From: Hyphomicrobiales bacterium
GTDB taxonomy: Bacteria > Pseudomonadota > Alphaproteobacteria > Rhizobiales > Rhizobiaceae
DNA length: 64,000 bases
Assembly: GCA_900466005.1 (NCBI GenBank)
Contig: UEGQ01000015.1
Span: forward strand, 359,737-423,736
Reading direction: 5' to 3'
Within the stretch, counting starts at the first letter, position 1. Every line of letters begins with the position of its first letter. Position numbers and translations under genes: made by a program. The notes below the pieces were generated by a model. The model saw only the letters and a program-made list of their open reading frames with translations, had not been told where the DNA came from and did not search any database. Below are positions 1 through 7,710 of this stretch, piece after piece.

Positions 1-11
1 ATCTTGTGACG

Positions 12-75
12 GCGGGATCGTGCGATCCCGCATTTCCACATCCTTTCTGCCGGGCCGCGCGCCCGGCCTCTTTTC
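12..75 (+). terminator. Leader hairpins with intrinsic terminator before cobP
   Basis: Two perfect hairpins are visible. One is at 12-31, with 8-bp arms GCGGGATC/GATCCCGC and a 4-nt loop. The other is at 49-67, with 7-bp arms GCCGGGC/GCCCGGC, and is followed directly by CTCTTTTC. The second has the form of an intrinsic terminator inside the 5' leader of cobP, because the best start codon of cobP lies downstream at 115. This would fit the expression platform of a cobalamin riboswitch, which often precedes cobP in rhizobia. The aptamer itself would lie left of the window, so that role is inference. Confidence 0.5.
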
Positions 76-114
76 ATGTCTGCTTTGCCGACGCTCGGCC
101 GCGGAGATATACCC

Positions 115-639
115 TTGAGCGCGGCTGCCGGCCATTGCGTGTTGGTGCTCGGCGGCGCCCGTTCGGGCAAGTCGCGGCACGCGGAGGCGTTGGCCGAGGC
201 GAGCGGGCTCGAACGCCACTATGTCGCAACGGGACGCGCCTTCGACGACGAAATGCGCGAACGAATTGCCCTGCATCGCGAGAGTCGCGGCGGACTCTGG
301 GCGACCCATGAAGAGCCCGTCGACCTCGTCGGCGTTCTCGGGCGCATCGATGCGCCGGACCGTGCCGTGCTCGTCGACTGTCTGACGCTCTGGGTCACGA
401 ACCTGATGCTGGACGAACGCGATGTCGCGGCCGAAAGCGCGCGCCTCGTTTCGCTCCTGCCGACGCTTCGGGCGCGGCTGATCCTCGTTTCGAACGAGGT
501 CGGGCTCGGCATTGTGCCCGAAAACCGCATGGCGCGCGAATTCCGCGACCATGCCGGACGGCTCCACCAGATGGTCGCGGCGGTCGCGACCGAAGTCTAT
601 TTCGTCGCGGCCGGACTGCCGCTGAAAATGAAGGGTTGA
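115..639 (+). CDS. cobP: CobP: adenosylcobinamide kinase / adenosylcobinamide-phosphate guanylyltransferase
   Basis: Bifunctional cytoplasmic enzyme of the last part of B12 synthesis. It phosphorylates adenosylcobinamide and then transfers GMP to give adenosyl-GDP-cobinamide. The P-loop GGARSGKS is near the N-terminus and the CobU-type segments CLTLWVTNL and [11 protein letters not shown] follow. From the TTG at 115 the product has 174 residues, normal for the family. I prefer this start because GGAG at 103-106 is 8 nt upstream. The in-frame ATG at 76 has no ribosome binding site and sits on the U-tract of a terminator hairpin. The gene is followed after 3 nt by cobW, so the two are probably co-transcribed. 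Confidence 0.9.
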   Translation: MSAAAGHCVLVLGGARSGKSRHAEALAEASGLERHYVATGRAFDDEMRERIALHRESRGGLWATHEEPVDLVGVLGRIDAPDRAVLVDCLTLWVTNLMLDERDVAAESARLVSLLPTLRARLILVSNEVGLGIVPENRMAREFRDHAGRLHQMVAAVATEVYFVAAGLPLKMKG

Positions 640-642
640 ACC

Positions 643-1725
643 ATGCTGCAGCAGAAGATCCCGGCAACCGTCATCACCGGCTTCCTCGGCGCCGGAAAGA
701 CGACGATCATCCGCAACATGCTGATGAATGCCAACGGCAAGAAGATCGCGCTCATCATCAACGAGTTCGGCGACCTCGGCGTCGACGGCGAGGTGCTGAA
801 GGGCTGCGGCGCCGACAATTGCACCGAAGACGACATCATCGAGCTCACCAATGGCTGCATCTGCTGCACGGTGGCCGATGATTTCGTGCCGACCATGCAG
901 AAGCTGCTCGAACGCGACGAGCGGCCGGATCACATCGTCATCGAGACCTCCGGCCTCGCCCTGCCGCAGCCGCTGGTCGCCGCCTTCAACTGGCCGGACA
1001 TCCGCACCCGCGTGACGGTCGACGGCGTGGTGACCGTGGTCGACAGCGCCGCGGTGGCGGCTGGTCGTTTCGCCGACGACCACGACCGGGTTGACGCGAT
1101 GCGCGAACAGGATGCCTCGCTCGACCATGACAGCCCGCTCGAGGGACTCTTCGAGGACCAGCTCACCTGCGCCGATCTCATCGTTCTCAACAAGACCGAT
1201 CTGCTGGACGGTGAGGGGATCGCTGCGGTCCGCGCCGAGGTTACGGGACGCATCAACCGCAAGCCGACGCTGGTCGAGGCGAGGAATGGCGAGGTTCCGG
1301 CGATCGTGCTCCTCGGCCTCGGCGCCGGTTCGGAAGCCGATATCGAAAACCGCAAGTCCCACCACGAGCTGGAGCACGAGGCTGCCCATGCCTCCGGCGA
1401 GGGTCACGACCACCTGCACCACCACGACCACGACGAGTTCGAGAGTTTTGCGCTGCGGCTTCCGGCGATCGCCGATCCGGCGGCCTTCGTCGAGCGGCTG
1501 AGAGCCGTCATCGAGGCGCACGACATCCTGCGTCTCAAGGGCTTCGTCGACGTGCCCGGCAAGCCGATGCGGCTGGTCATCCAGGCGGTCGGCTCGCGCA
1601 TCGACACTTATTTCGATCGCCCCTGGGCGGCCGGCGAGAAGCGCGAGACCCGCCTCGTCGTCATCGGCCTGCACGACTGGGATTTCGCCGCCGTCGTCGA
1701 GGCGGTCGAGAAGGCGGCAGGGTGA
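643..1725 (+). CDS. cobW: CobW: G3E-family GTPase of cobalamin synthesis
   Basis: A 360-residue metal-chaperone GTPase of the COG0523/G3E class, thought to deliver cobalt to the corrin pathway. Visible features are the Walker A motif FLGAGKTT near residue 15, the metal-binding CICC motif near residue 76 within TNGCICC, the NKTD guanine-specificity motif near residue 184, and a His/Asp-rich stretch (GHDHLHHHDHDE, about residues 253-264) before the C-terminal CobW domain. It lies between cobP and cobN, the classical rhizobial order, which supports the cobalamin role over zinc-linked paralogues. The molecular role of CobW comes from family knowledge. Confidence 0.93.
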   Translation: MLQQKIPATVITGFLGAGKTTIIRNMLMNANGKKIALIINEFGDLGVDGEVLKGCGADNCTEDDIIELTNGCICCTVADDFVPTMQKLLERDERPDHIVIETSGLALPQPLVAAFNWPDIRTRVTVDGVVTVVDSAAVAAGRFADDHDRVDAMREQDASLDHDSPLEGLFEDQLTCADLIVLNKTDLLDGEGIAAVRAEVTGRINRKPTLVEARNGEVPAIVLLGLGAGSEADIENRKSHHELEHEAAHASGEGHDHLHHHDHDEFESFALRLPAIADPAAFVERLRAVIEAHDILRLKGFVDVPGKPMRLVIQAVGSRIDTYFDRPWAAGEKRETRLVVIGLHDWDFAAVVEAVEKAAG

Positions 1726-1739
1726 TGAGACGGCCGCAA

Positions 1740-1852
1740 TTGCCCCTCACCCTCACCCTCTCCCCGCACGCGGGGAGAGGGGACGGAGACGTTGCGGCGC
1801 GTCCTTCTCCCCGTTTACGGGGAGAAGGTGCCGGCAGGCGGATGAGGGGCAA
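1740..1852 (+). repeat. RIME-like palindromic repeat between cobW and cobN
   Basis: An element of about 113 bp with matching ends (TTGCCCCTCA at 1740 and TGAGGGGCAA at 1852) and two internal palindromes of the form CTCTCCCCG...CGGGGAGAG and CCTTCTCCCCG...CGGGGAGAAGG. This is the layout of rhizobial intergenic mosaic elements. Its right end (GATGAGGGGC) lies just upstream of the cobN start and may act as its ribosome binding site. Confidence 0.85.
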
Positions 1853-1859
1853 CTGATTC

Positions 1860-4800
1860 ATGCATCTTCTCCTAGCGCAGAGAGGCTCGATCAGCGATGG
1901 TGAGGAGGCGATCGATCTCGGCCAGAGTGCCGGCGACATCGTCTTCCTGACGGCGGCCGACACCGAGCTTTCCGCGATCGCCGCGGCGGTGCGGGCGCGC
2001 GGCGAGGCCGGTCCGAACTGGCGTCTCGCAAGCCTGATGGCGCTCAAGCATCCGATGTCGGTCGACACCTATGTCGAGCGGACCGCGCGCCATGCCCGGC
2101 TGATCGTGGTCCGGGCGCTCGGCGGCGCGAGCTACTTCCAGTATGCACTGGAGGCCCTGCACGCCGCAGCATCTCGGTCGGGCGCCGTGATCGCCGTGCT
2201 TCCGGGTGACGACAAGCCGGACGAGGGGCTTTCGAGTTTTTCCAACCTGCCGACGGAGGATCTCGCTGCCCTGTGGGCCTACCTGATCGAGGGCGGTGAC
2301 GCCAATGCCGGCGGCTTCGTCGCCTATGCCGAAGCGCTCGTCGCCGGAACCGAGAAGCCGGAGCCCGCGCGGCCGCTGCTCAAGGCCGGCATCTGGTGGC
2401 CGGGCCGTGGCGTGATCGGTGTGGAGACGTGGAAGCGGTGCTGCGATCTGGCACCCCCCTCTGGCCTGCCGGCCATCTCCCCCTCAAGGGGGGAGATCGA
2501 CTCGCGGCAAGCGTTCCCAGCTTCATCTGGCGCCGTGCCTTCAGAATCGTTTTCCGCAAATTCCAACTCCGGAGGTGGTGCGGCGTGGCCACCGCGTCTG
2601 ATCTCCACCCTTGAGGGGAAGATGCCCGGCAGGGCAGAGGGGGATGAGCAAGCATCCACGTCTGTCATTGCCATCTGCTTCTACCGTGCGCTCGTCCAGA
2701 GCGGCGAGACGAAGCCTGTGGAGGCCCTGATCGACGCCTTGAAGGCCGAAGGGCTTGCCGCATTGCCGGTCTTTGTCTCGAGCCTCAAGGATGCCGTCTC
2801 GGTCGACACGCTGCGCGCCATCTTTGCCGAGGCGTCGCCCGCGGTGGTGATCAATGCGACGGGCTTCGCCGTATCCGCGCCGGGGGCCGAGCGCCGGGCG
2901 ACCGTGCTCGACGAGGGCGGGGCCGTCGTCCTGCAGGCGATCTTTTCGGCTTCCGCGAAGGAGGCATGGCAGGCGTCGAGCCAGGGTCTTTCGGCACGCG
3001 ATCTCGCCATGAACGTGGCACTGCCCGAAGTCGACGGACGGGTGCTCGCCCGTGCCGTCTCGTTCAAGTCGGCGGCCCGCTTCGACGAGCGTGTCGAGGC
3101 CAATATCGTCACCCACGAACCGGAACCGGGGCGGATGGCCTTCGTCGCGTCGCTCGCCGCCCGCTGGGCGCGTCTCAGGCAGACGCCGGCCGCCGATCGG
3201 CGGGTGGCGCTTATCATGGCGAACTATCCGAACCGTGACGGCCGCCTCGGCAACGGCGTCGGCCTCGACACCCCGGCCGGAACGGTCGAGGCGCTGCGCG
3301 CGATGGAAAGGACCGGCTACGCCGTCGGCGACGTGCCGGAGGACGGCGACGCCCTGATGGCGCACCTGATGGCCGGACCGACGAATGCCGCGAATGACGG
3401 ACGAGAAATCCGCGAAACGATTTCCCTGAATCAGTACAAGGCGTTCTTCGAAAAGCTTCCGAAAGTGATTCAGGATGAAGTCGCGGCCCGCTGGGGCGCG
3501 CCGGAGAGCGATTCCTTCTTCGTCGACGGGCGGTTCGCGCTGCCGCTGTCGCGGTTCGGCAATCTGCTCGTCGGTATCCAGCCCTCCCGCGGCTACAACA
3601 TCGATCCGAAGGAAACCTACCATTCGCCGGACCTCGTGCCGCCGCATGGCTATCTCGCCTTCTATGCGCATCTGAGGACGGTCTTCGACGCGCATGCGGT
3701 GATCCACATGGGCAAGCACGGCAACCTCGAATGGCTGCCGGGCAAGGCGCTCGCACTCTCCGAGACCTGCTATCCGGAAGCAGTGTTCGGTCCCCTGCCG
3801 CATCTCTACCCCTTCATCGTCAACGATCCCGGCGAGGGTACGCAGGCGAAGCGCCGAACCTCTGCCGTCATCATCGACCACCTGACGCCGCCGCTGACGC
3901 GCGCCGAAAGCTACGGCCCACTGAAGGATCTGGAGGCGCTGGTCGATGAGTATTACGAGGCAGCCGGAGGCGATCCCCGACGCCTGAGGCTGCTGAAGAA
4001 GCAGATCCTCGACCTCGTCGCCGACATCGGCCTCGACGAGGATGCCGGAATCGCCAAGGGCGAGGCGGAGGAAAGCGCGCTCGAAAAGCTCGACGCCTAT
4101 CTCTGCGATCTCAAGGAAATGCAGATCCGCGACGGCCTGCACATCTTCGGCCTTGCGCCGGAGGGACGGCTCTTGACCGACCTGACGGTGGCTCTGGCCC
4201 GTGTACCGCGGGGGCTGGGCGAGGGCCGCGACGCCAGCCTGCAGCGGGCGATCGCGGGGGATGCGGGATTGAGTCGCCCCTCATCCGGCCTGCCGGTCAC
4301 CTTCTCCCCGTTCGACGGGGAGAAGGGGCAAGTGGCGCCCTCGGCGCCCCCTTCGCCCCGCTTGCGGGGAGAAGGTGCCCGAAGGGCGGATGAGGGGCAG
4401 ATGTTCGATCCCCTCGACTGCGTGATGTCCGATCCGTGGACCGGGCCGCGGCCGGCGATCCTCGCCGAGGTCGACGCCCAGCCCTGGCGTACCGCGGGCG
4501 ACGCGGTCGAGCGCATCGAACTGCTCGCCGCAAGGCTTGTCGCGGGCGAGGCGACGTGTCCCGAAACGTGGGTCCGGACCCGCGCTGTGCTGGACGAGAT
4601 CGAAACCCGGCTGAAGCCGTCCGTCGTCGCCTGCGGCCCGGCCGAGATCGGGGGATTGCTGGCGGGCCTTGACGGCCGCTTCGTGCCGCCCGGCCCATCG
4701 GGGGCGCCGACGCGCGGGAGGCCGGACGTGCTGCCGACGGGCCGCAATTTCTACTCGGTCGACAGCCGCGCGGTGCCGACGCCGGCCGCCTATGAGCTCG

Positions 4801-5933
4801 GCAAGAAGTCCGCCGAACTGCTGATCGCCCGTTACGTGCAGGATCACGGCGAGTGGCCGACCTCGTTCGGCCTCACCGCCTGGGGCACCTCGAACATGCG
4901 CACGGGCGGCGACGACATCGCCCAGGCGCTCGCGCTTCTCGGCGTCAAGCCGCTCTGGGACATGGCGTCCCGCCGCGTCACCGGCTTCGAGATCATCCCG
5001 CAGGCCGTCCTCGGCCGGCCGCGCGTCGACGTCACACTCAGGATTTCCGGCTTCTTCCGCGATGCCTTTCCCGAACAGATCGCTCTTTTCGACCGCGCGG
5101 TCCGCGCCGTCGGTGCGCTGGAGGAAGACGCTGCCGACAATCCCGTCGCCGCCCGCATGCGCGAGGAGGCCACGCGGCTCCGTGCGGCGGGCATGGACGA
5201 GGCCTCGGCCGCCCGGCGGGCGGGCTACCGCGTCTTCGGTTCCAAGCCCGGCGCCTATGGGGCCGGACTTCAGGCGCTGATCGACGAGAAGGGCTGGGAG
5301 CGCCGCGGCGACCTCGCCGAAGCCTATCTCGTCTGGGGCGGCTATGCCTACGGCGCCGGTGAAGAAGGCAAGGCCGAGCGCGGGCTCTTCGAGGAACGGC
5401 TGAGGTCGGTGCAGGCGGTCGTGCAAAACCAGGACAACCGCGAGCACGATCTTCTCGACAGCGACGACTACTACCAGTTCGAGGGCGGCATGACCGCGGC
5501 GGTCGAGCATGTGTCCGGCCATCGGCCGAGCGTCTATCACAACGACCATTCCCGCCCGGAGCGGCCGGTCGTGCGTTCGCTCGAGGAGGAGATCGGCCGT
5601 GTCGTGCGGGCGCGCGTCGTCAACCCGAAATGGATCGAGGGCGTCATGCGCCACGGCTACAAGGGCGCCTTCGAGATCGCCGCGACGGTCGACTACATGT
5701 TCGCCTTTTCTGCGACCACCGGAGCGGTGCGCGACCATCATTTCGAGGCGGTCTACCGGGCCTTCATCCTCGACGAGCGGGTGCGCGACTTCATGGCGGA
5801 AAAGAACCCGGCAGCGCTCGAGGAGATGTCGGCGCGTCTGATCGAGGCGATCGACCGCGGGTTGTGGAAGCCGAAGAGCAATTCGGCGATGTTCGACCTC
5901 TCGCGGCTCGCCGGGGGGCAATTGCAAGCTTGA
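1860..5933 (+). CDS. cobN: CobN: cobaltochelatase large subunit
   Basis: Large subunit of the ATP-dependent cobaltochelatase CobNST, which inserts cobalt into hydrogenobyrinic acid a,c-diamide in the late-insertion aerobic pathway. The 1357-residue product is recognisable along its length; the stretch HAVIHMGKHGNLEWLPGK is typical of CobN/BchH chelatases. It is longer than the roughly 1275 residues of the Pseudomonas denitrificans protein. The excess is explained by two low-complexity inserts, at about residues 198-267 and 804-848, encoded by palindromic repeats that kept the frame open. No CobS or CobT gene is seen in this window. A GAGGGGC sequence from the preceding repeat is the only plausible ribosome binding site for the ATG at 1860. 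Activity of the insert-bearing protein is unproven. Confidence 0.93.
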   Translation: MHLLLAQRGSISDGEEAIDLGQSAGDIVFLTAADTELSAIAAAVRARGEAGPNWRLASLMALKHPMSVDTYVERTARHARLIVVRALGGASYFQYALEALHAAASRSGAVIAVLPGDDKPDEGLSSFSNLPTEDLAALWAYLIEGGDANAGGFVAYAEALVAGTEKPEPARPLLKAGIWWPGRGVIGVETWKRCCDLAPPSGLPAISPSRGEIDSRQAFPASSGAVPSESFSANSNSGGGAAWPPRLISTLEGKMPGRAEGDEQASTSVIAICFYRALVQSGETKPVEALIDALKAEGLAALPVFVSSLKDAVSVDTLRAIFAEASPAVVINATGFAVSAPGAERRATVLDEGGAVVLQAIFSASAKEAWQASSQGLSARDLAMNVALPEVDGRVLARAVSFKSAARFDERVEANIVTHEPEPGRMAFVASLAARWARLRQTPAADRRVALIMANYPNRDGRLGNGVGLDTPAGTVEALRAMERTGYAVGDVPEDGDALMAHLMAGPTNAANDGREIRETISLNQYKAFFEKLPKVIQDEVAARWGAPESDSFFVDGRFALPLSRFGNLLVGIQPSRGYNIDPKETYHSPDLVPPHGYLAFYAHLRTVFDAHAVIHMGKHGNLEWLPGKALALSETCYPEAVFGPLPHLYPFIVNDPGEGTQAKRRTSAVIIDHLTPPLTRAESYGPLKDLEALVDEYYEAAGGDPRRLRLLKKQILDLVADIGLDEDAGIAKGEAEESALEKLDAYLCDLKEMQIRDGLHIFGLAPEGRLLTDLTVALARVPRGLGEGRDASLQRAIAGDAGLSRPSSGLPVTFSPFDGEKGQVAPSAPPSPRLRGEGARRADEGQMFDPLDCVMSDPWTGPRPAILAEVDAQPWRTAGDAVERIELLAARLVAGEATCPETWVRTRAVLDEIETRLKPSVVACGPAEIGGLLAGLDGRFVPPGPSGAPTRGRPDVLPTGRNFYSVDSRAVPTPAAYELGKKSAELLIARYVQDHGEWPTSFGLTAWGTSNMRTGGDDIAQALALLGVKPLWDMASRRVTGFEIIPQAVLGRPRVDVTLRISGFFRDAFPEQIALFDRAVRAVGALEEDAADNPVAARMREEATRLRAAGMDEASAARRAGYRVFGSKPGAYGAGLQALIDEKGWERRGDLAEAYLVWGGYAYGAGEEGKAERGLFEERLRSVQAVVQNQDNREHDLLDSDDYYQFEGGMTAAVEHVSGHRPSVYHNDHSRPERPVVRSLEEEIGRVVRARVVNPKWIEGVMRHGYKGAFEIAATVDYMFAFSATTGAVRDHHFEAVYRAFILDERVRDFMAEKNPAALEEMSARLIEAIDRGLWKPKSNSAMFDLSRLAGGQLQA
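2450..2648 (+). repeat. Palindromic repeat inserted in frame in cobN (first insert)
   Basis: About 200 bp inside cobN with long inverted arms. The left arm begins CCCCCTCTGGCCTGCCGG and includes CATCTCCCCCTCAAGGGG. The right arm is its imperfect reverse complement, ending in GGCAGGGCAGAGGGGGATGAG. The intervening sequence encodes a Ser/Gly/Pro-rich peptide unlike CobN. The arms resemble the element before the GH43 gene more than the CCTTCTCCCCG family. Confidence 0.75.
4276..4398 (+). repeat. RIME-like repeat inserted in frame in cobN (second insert)
   Basis: This element starts GCCCCTCATCCGGCCTGCCGG, contains the palindromes CCTTCTCCCCG/CGGGGAGAAGG and CCCCGCTTGCGGGGAGAAGG, and ends GCGGATGAGGGGC. 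It has the same layout as the intergenic elements in this window, yet it lies in the cobN reading frame. It adds about 40 residues rich in Pro, Ser, Gly and Arg between the segment ending AIAGDAGL and the segment FDPLDCVMSDPW. Confidence 0.8.
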
Positions 5934-5949
5934 AACTTGCAACAACGAG

Positions 5950-5969
5950 ATGTACGTATTGGCGTACAT
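5950..5969 (+). promoter_or_regulatory. Palindromic operator of the yefM-yoeB pair
   Basis: A perfect inverted repeat, ATGTACG-N6-CGTACAT, lies 22 nt upstream of the yefM start. It contains TGTAC/GTACA half-sites, and YefM-type antitoxins are known to bind palindromes with a TGTACA core. It is therefore a strong candidate for the autoregulatory operator. Binding itself is inferred. Confidence 0.7.
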
Positions 5970-5991
5970 GGAACTTGCGTGGAGGTGCTCC

Positions 5992-6252
5992 GTGGCTCAT
6001 GTGAATGTCAGCGAATTCCGCCAGAACCTGGCCTCCCATCTCGACGAGGTGGCCGATAGTCGCGCGCCTCTGGTCGTCACCCGAGGGAAGGGCAAGTCCG
6101 TCGTCGTGCTTGCGGAAGAAGAATATGAAAGCATGGTCGAGACCCTGCATCTCCTCGCCAGTCCTATCAATGGCGAACATCTGCGGGCATCAATTGCCGA
6201 GCTTGATGCCGGACGGGGTGGCGAGCGCGCCCTTGCCGGTGAGACGCCATGA
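5992..6252 (+). CDS. yefM: YefM-type antitoxin (Phd/YefM family)
   Basis: Antitoxin of a type II toxin-antitoxin pair. It is expected to neutralise YoeB by direct binding and to repress its own promoter. The 86-residue product begins MAHVNVSEFRQNLASHLDEV, the typical Phd/YefM DNA-binding N-terminal fold, and has the segment VVTRGKGKSVVVLAEEEYESM; the C-terminal third should bind the toxin. I chose the GTG at 5992 because GGAGG at 5981-5985 is 6 nt upstream. A start at 5950 would put the operator inside the coding sequence. The stop overlaps the yoeB start (ATGA). The pair separates cobN from cobO, which are usually close in rhizobia, so it looks like a later insertion. Confidence 0.9.
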   Translation: MAHVNVSEFRQNLASHLDEVADSRAPLVVTRGKGKSVVVLAEEEYESMVETLHLLASPINGEHLRASIAELDAGRGGERALAGETP

Positions 6253-6518
6253 GGCTTGTCTGGTCGGAGCGCTCCTGGGCCGACTACCTCTACTGGCAGG
6301 AGACGGACCGCGCCATGCTCGATAAGATCAACATCCTGATCCGGGAGTGCATGCGCACGCCGTTTTCCGGCACCGGAAAACCCGAACCGCTCAAGGGAGA
6401 GCTTCAGGGCTTCTGGTCCCGGCGCATCACGGGCGAGCACCGGCTGGTCTATCGCCTCAGCGGTTCCGGCGACGCACAGGAATTGCAGATCGCGGCATGC
6501 CGCTATCATTATCGTTGA
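6249..6518 (+). CDS. yoeB: YoeB-type mRNA interferase toxin
   Basis: Ribosome-dependent endoribonuclease toxin of 89 residues, very close to Escherichia coli YoeB. The conserved stretches YLYWQETD, GKPEPLK, GFWSRRIT, EHRLVY and CRYHY are all present. The catalytic residues known from E. coli YoeB can be placed: Glu46 in KPEPLK, Arg65 in EHRLVY, and the C-terminal His (residue 87 here) in RYHY. Nothing is missing, so the toxin should be active. It is translationally coupled to yefM through a 4-bp overlap. Confidence 0.95.
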   Translation: MRLVWSERSWADYLYWQETDRAMLDKINILIRECMRTPFSGTGKPEPLKGELQGFWSRRITGEHRLVYRLSGSGDAQELQIAACRYHYR

Positions 6519-6598
6519 AATCCGGGAGAAAATGAGATGATCGTCAAACCCGAAGGTGACGACTGAGCTCATGTCGGCCATTACCTGCCGAGGGCCGA

Positions 6599-7045
6599 AT
6601 GATAGGTTTCGATATGACGGACATGATGGATATAGTCGTGGCTGACGGCGATGACGCTGGAGAGCTGGCTGCCGCGCTTGACGCCATTCTCGACCGCTCT
6701 GCCGAAGAGTTCGGTCGTCCCTTTGCCGGAGAGCGTCTCCATCTGAAAGTCACCGATGGCGAAGGCTCCTTGCTGGGCGGGCTGGTTGCCGAGCGGCTTC
6801 AGGGCTGGCTCTATGTCAAAGGGCTGGCGGTCGATGTGAAGGTGCGCAATTCGGGTATCGGAGGGCGGCTTCTGGCGCGGGCCGAAGAGTTTGCCAGAGA
6901 CGAGCAACTGGCAGGCGTCTATTTGGATACCTTCGAGTTCCAGGCGCCGCGATTCTACCAGCAGCAAGGATACCGGGAAATCGGTCGTCTGCCGGCCGCA
7001 GGCGATGCCTCGCAGCGTATCTGGTTTGCAAAGACATTCGAATGA
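6599..7045 (+). CDS. GNAT-family N-acetyltransferase
   Basis: A 148-residue protein with the GNAT fold. It has a beta-strand segment LYVKGLAVDVKVRNSGIG followed by GRLLARAEEFARD, the acetyl-CoA-binding R/Q-x-x-G-x-G/A type loop (here RNSGIG), and a C-terminal FYQQQGYREIGRLP motif. The substrate is unknown. It lies between yoeB and cobO, and its stop overlaps an upstream ATG in the cobO frame. The ATG at 6599 has a close GAGGG; in-frame ATGs at 6614 and 6623 are alternatives. A link to cobalamin is not evident, and it may have arrived with the toxin-antitoxin pair. Confidence 0.8.
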   Translation: MIGFDMTDMMDIVVADGDDAGELAAALDAILDRSAEEFGRPFAGERLHLKVTDGEGSLLGGLVAERLQGWLYVKGLAVDVKVRNSGIGGRLLARAEEFARDEQLAGVYLDTFEFQAPRFYQQQGYREIGRLPAAGDASQRIWFAKTFE

Positions 7046-7062
7046 CAAGGGAGACGAGCACC

Positions 7063-7710
7063 GTGAGCGAAGACCTTTCCGCCGGCGATAGCAATGCCTC
7101 AAGCGACGCCGATCTTGCCCGCCACGCGGAGAAGATGGCCAAGAAGAAGGCCGCGCGCGACAAGATCATGGCCACCAAGACCGACGAGAAGGGCCTGATC
7201 ATCGTCCACACCGGCAAGGGCAAGGGCAAGTCGTCCGCCGCCTTCGGCATGATCTTCCGCCATATCGCGCACGGCAAGAAGTGCGCCGTGGTGCAGTTCA
7301 TCAAGGGCGCCATGTCGACCGGCGAGCGCGACCTGATCCTCAGGCACTTCTCCGACCTTTGCGAATTCCACACCATGGGCGAGGGCTTCACCTGGGAGAC
7401 TCAGGACAAGGCGCGCGATATCGCCATGGCCAGGGCCGCCTGGGAGAAGGCGAAGGAACTGATCCGCGACCCGTCGAACTCGATGGTGCTGCTCGACGAG
7501 ATCAACATCGCCATCCGCTACGACTACATCGACATCGGTGAGGTCGTCGACTTTCTCACGAACGAGAAGCCGGAGATGACCCATGTCGTGCTGACCGGAC
7601 GCAACGCCAAGGACGAGCTGATCGAGATCGCCGACCTCGTGACCGAGATGGAGCTCGTCAAGCACCCGTTCCGTTCCGGCATCAAGGCACAGATCGGGGT
7701 GGAATTCTGA
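7063..7710 (+). CDS. cobO: CobO: cob(I)yrinic acid a,c-diamide adenosyltransferase
   Basis: Transfers the 5'-deoxyadenosyl group from ATP to the reduced cobalt of cobyrinic acid a,c-diamide or later corrinoids. The P-loop HTGKGKGKSSAAFG, the segment FHTMGEGFTWETQD and the terminal HPFRSGIKAQIGVEF identify the CobA/CobO/BtuR family. From the GTG at 7063 the protein has 215 residues, nearly the length of the P. denitrificans enzyme, and AGGGAG lies 9 nt upstream. An ATG at 7042 would add 7 residues and overlap the GNAT stop. The 3' end overlaps the convergent XRE regulator by 29 bp. Confidence 0.93.
   Translation: MSEDLSAGDSNASSDADLARHAEKMAKKKAARDKIMATKTDEKGLIIVHTGKGKGKSSAAFGMIFRHIAHGKKCAVVQFIKGAMSTGERDLILRHFSDLCEFHTMGEGFTWETQDKARDIAMARAAWEKAKELIRDPSNSMVLLDEINIAIRYDYIDIGEVVDFLTNEKPEMTHVVLTGRNAKDELIEIADLVTEMELVKHPFRSGIKAQIGVEF

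Noticed and set aside
2541..4142. Open frame of 533 codons on the minus strand inside cobN
   Set aside because: It mirrors the codon pattern of cobN in high-GC DNA, has no recognisable domain and no ribosome binding site.
5930..5958. TTGAAA (5930) with TACGTA (5953) as a sigma-70 promoter for yefM
   Set aside because: The spacing of 17 is good, but the -10 match is only two of six bases, so it is not listed as a feature.
4281..5969. Open frame of 562 codons on the minus strand inside cobN
   Set aside because: Shadow of cobN; rich in Arg, Asp, Gly and Val with no family resemblance.
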